From: an uncultured Kangiella sp.
Lineage (GTDB): Bacteria > Pseudomonadota > Gammaproteobacteria > Enterobacterales > Kangiellaceae
NCBI GenBank assembly: GCA_947503435.1
Contig: CANNDL010000006.1
Location: 124,001 to 188,000 of the forward strand
DNA length: 64,000 nt
Reading direction: 5' to 3'
Shown here: piece by piece, positions 61,510 through 64,000 of the stretch
How positions within the stretch are numbered: position 1 is the stretch's first letter
Layout: every line of letters begins with the position of its first letter
Notes under the pieces: model-generated
Told to the model about the DNA's origin: nothing
Database searches by the model: none
Seen by the model: the letters and a program-made list of their open reading frames with translations, nothing else
Translations under genes and position numbers: made by a program

Positions 61510-63120
61510 CTACATTCTAAAGACGCCGAACTTGGTTTCTTCGGCTTCAGCGTTCATGGCTGCAGAAAGTGCTAAACCTAAAACGGTTCTAGTATCTGCT
61601 GGATCAATAATGCCATCATCCCATAGACGGGCACTTGAATAGTAAGGGTGACCTTGCTCTTCGTATTGATCTTCTATCGGTTTCTTAAATGCTTTTTCTT
61701 CTTCATCGGACCACATTTTTTCGCCACGACGCTCGAAATTATCACGCTTAATTTGTGCAAGAACGTTTGCCGCTTGCTCACCACCCATTACTGAGATACG
61801 TGAATTAGGCCACATCCATAAGAAGCGTGGAGAGTAGGCGCGACCACACATGCCGTAGTTACCGGCGCCGAAACTACCACCAACGATAATTGTGAATTTT
61901 GGCACACGAGCACAAGCAACAGCCGTTACCATTTTTGCACCGTGCTTTGCTATACCTTCATTTTCGTACTTACGACCAACCATAAAGCCAGTAATGTTTT
62001 GTAAGAAAACTAATGGGATGCCACGCTGTGAACATAGCTCAATAAAGTGAGCGCCTTTCTGCGCCGACTCTGAGAATAAAATACCGTTATTGGCAACGAT
62101 ACCAACAGGATAGCCATGGATACGTGCAAAGCCACAAATTAAAGTGTTGCCGTACATAGCTTTAAATTCATCAAGCTCAGAACCGTCAACAATTCGTGCA
62201 ATAATCTCGCGAATATCGAATGGCTTACGTGGATCTTTGTTTACTACGCCATATAACTCTTCAGAAGGGTAGAGTGGCTCAATAGGCTTTTCGATAGTAA
62301 CGAAAGGCTTCTTCTTGCGGTTTAAATTCTTAACCACTTGGCGCGCTAGTTTTAAAGCGTGCTCATCATTGATTGCATAGTGATCGGTAACACCTGAATT
62401 TTTACAGTGAACGTCGGCACCGCCTAAATCTTCACTGGAAACAATTTCACCAGTTGCCGCTTTTACTAGCGGTGGTCCGCCAAGGAAAATCGTACCTTGT
62501 TCTTTAACGATGATTGATTCGTCAGCCATTGCTGGAACGTAAGCGCCACCTGCAGTACAAGAGCCCATTACTACTGCAATTTGCGGAATGCCTTTGGCTG
62601 ACATATTGGCTTGGTTATAGAAGATGCGGCCAAAGTGTTCCTTGTCTGGGAAAACTTCGTCTTGTTGTGGCAAGTTAGCACCACCAGAATCTACTAAGTA
62701 GATACAAGGCAAATTGTTTTGCTCAGCAATTTCTTGCGCACGTAAATGCTTTTTAATGGTTTCAGGGAAGTAAGTTCCGCCTTTAACCGTAGCGTCATTG
62801 GCAACTATCATGCACTCGATGCCAGATACACGGCCAATACCCGCAATCATGCCAGCCGCAGGAACGCGATTGTCATACATATCCCAAGCTGCCATTTGCG
62901 AAACTTCTAAAAATGGCGAGCCTACGTCTAATAATTTTCTTACACGATCACGCGGTAATAATTTTCCGCGTGATAAATGTTTTTCTTGATATTTTGGGCC
63001 ACCACCTTGAGTGATGTATTCCATCTTGTCGCGTAAGTCATCTACTAACGCACTCATCGCATCAGCGTTTTCTTGAAACACTGCACTACGAGAATTGATT
63101 GAAGATTTAATAACTGGCAT
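61510..63120 (-). CDS. liuB: 3-methylcrotonyl-CoA carboxylase beta (carboxyltransferase) subunit
   Basis: [98 protein letters not shown]. Confidence 0.95.
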   Translation of the reverse strand: MPVIKSSINSRSAVFQENADAMSALVDDLRDKMEYITQGGGPKYQEKHLSRGKLLPRDRVRKLLDVGSPFLEVSQMAAWDMYDNRVPAAGMIAGIGRVSGIECMIVANDATVKGGTYFPETIKKHLRAQEIAEQNNLPCIYLVDSGGANLPQQDEVFPDKEHFGRIFYNQANMSAKGIPQIAVVMGSCTAGGAYVPAMADESIIVKEQGTIFLGGPPLVKAATGEIVSSEDLGGADVHCKNSGVTDHYAINDEHALKLARQVVKNLNRKKKPFVTIEKPIEPLYPSEELYGVVNKDPRKPFDIREIIARIVDGSELDEFKAMYGNTLICGFARIHGYPVGIVANNGILFSESAQKGAHFIELCSQRGIPLVFLQNITGFMVGRKYENEGIAKHGAKMVTAVACARVPKFTIIVGGSFGAGNYGMCGRAYSPRFLWMWPNSRISVMGGEQAANVLAQIKRDNFERRGEKMWSDEEEKAFKKPIEDQYEEQGHPYYSSARLWDDGIIDPADTRTVLGLALSAAMNAEAEETKFGVFRM

Positions 63121-63164
63121 TGTGTTTTCCTAATATAGGGATCCTATGTAATAGTCCTAATTAT

Positions 63165-64000
63165 TTAGTCATTTGCAATTGCGCGAGCAATTACCATTTT
63201 TTGCACTTCGCTTGTGCCTTCATAAATTTGCGCGATTCGAACATCGCGATAAATTCGCTCAACAGGGAATTCTTTTAAATAGCCATAACCACCTAAAACT
63301 TGAATCGCATCGGAGCAAACTTTTTCTGCAGCTTCTGAAGCAAATAATTTCGCCATGCAAGCTTCTTTTAAACAAGGCAAATTGCTGTCGCGGAGTTGGG
63401 CCGCGTTTAAAACCATATTGCGAGCTGCATCAACTTTAGTGGCCATTTCAGCTAGCTTAAATTGTACTGCTTGATGCTCAAAAATAGGCTTGCCAAAAGA
63501 GGTTCTATCCTTTGAATATTGCAGAGCATATTCGTAAGCAGCGCGGGCCATGCCAACACACTGTGCCGCAATACCAATGCGACCGCCTTCCAAACCAGAA
63601 AGAGCAATTTTATAACCTTGTCCTTCTTCACCAAGTAAATTAGCAGCGGGAATACGACAATCTTCTAATACGATTTGTGCGGTATCTGAAGCGTTTTGCC
63701 CCATTTTGTCTTCGATGTTAGCAACGATATAGCCTGGCGCATCGGTAGGAACGATAAAGGCACTAATGCCTTTTTTGCCTGCACTTGCATCAGTTACTGC
63801 AAATACAATTGCAACATCACCATTTTTACCTGATGTAATAAATTGCTTTACGCCATTTAAAACGTATTCGTCGCCGTCAGGACTCTTGTGAAGAACCGCT
63901 TTAGTTTTTAAATCAGCTGCATCAGATCCTGCATGCGGTTCAGTTAAACAAAAAGCACCCAACATTTGGCCTGAGGCCAATGGAGTTAAAAACTTTTCTT
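63165..64000 (-). CDS. liuA: Isovaleryl-CoA dehydrogenase (partial, 5' end outside window)
   Basis: [54 protein letters not shown]. The reading frame stays open beyond the ORF-track start to the window edge ([16 protein letters not shown]). Confidence 0.93.
   Translation of the reverse strand, partial: EKFLTPLASGQMLGAFCLTEPHAGSDAADLKTKAVLHKSPDGDEYVLNGVKQFITSGKNGDVAIVFAVTDASAGKKGISAFIVPTDAPGYIVANIEDKMGQNASDTAQIVLEDCRIPAANLLGEEGQGYKIALSGLEGGRIGIAAQCVGMARAAYEYALQYSKDRTSFGKPIFEHQAVQFKLAEMATKVDAARNMVLNAAQLRDSNLPCLKEACMAKLFASEAAEKVCSDAIQVLGGYGYLKEFPVERIYRDVRIAQIYEGTSEVQKMVIARAIAND

Overview
The window looks like a chromosomal segment of an AT-rich gammaproteobacterium. Order, family content and the ffs-dnaX-ybaB-recR and bepA/perM...bcp-dapA-bamC neighbourhoods suggest a Kangiella/Aliikangiella-like marine lineage, but that is inference. 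Most of it is core housekeeping: aroC (3' end), wrbA, arsC, yihY, bepA, perM, phoH-like, bcp, dapA, bamC, an RstAB-like two-component system, nadA, 4.5S/SRP RNA, dnaX, recR, htpG, adk, hemH, a DinG-type helicase, tsaB, queH, a MATE pump, roxA, purB, acnB and a leucine-catabolic liu operon with SCOT subunits running off the right edge. I found no CRISPR array, rRNA, tRNA, IS element or prophage. Items worth a second look: (i) a membrane-anchored SspB-like protein; (ii) a chalcone-isomerase-like/TolA-like/TonB fusion divergent from a two-component system; (iii) a prolyl-oligopeptidase-family lipoprotein with an apparently lost catalytic triad; (iv) an A9 slippage site in dnaX with an immediate -1 stop; (v) an OlsB/GlsB-OlsA-like aminolipid operon with an extra membrane-anchored ATP-grasp ligase; (vi) a tandem triplet of DUF6090-like membrane proteins with near-identical 5' DNA and divergent 3' parts; (vii) two dispersed paralogues with PilZ-like RxxxR and NxSxxG motifs; (viii) a perfect terminator-like hairpin inside the roxA coding region; (ix) recurrent 4-nt YTAA overlaps between convergent stop codons. 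All family calls come from reading the sequence; no searches were run.
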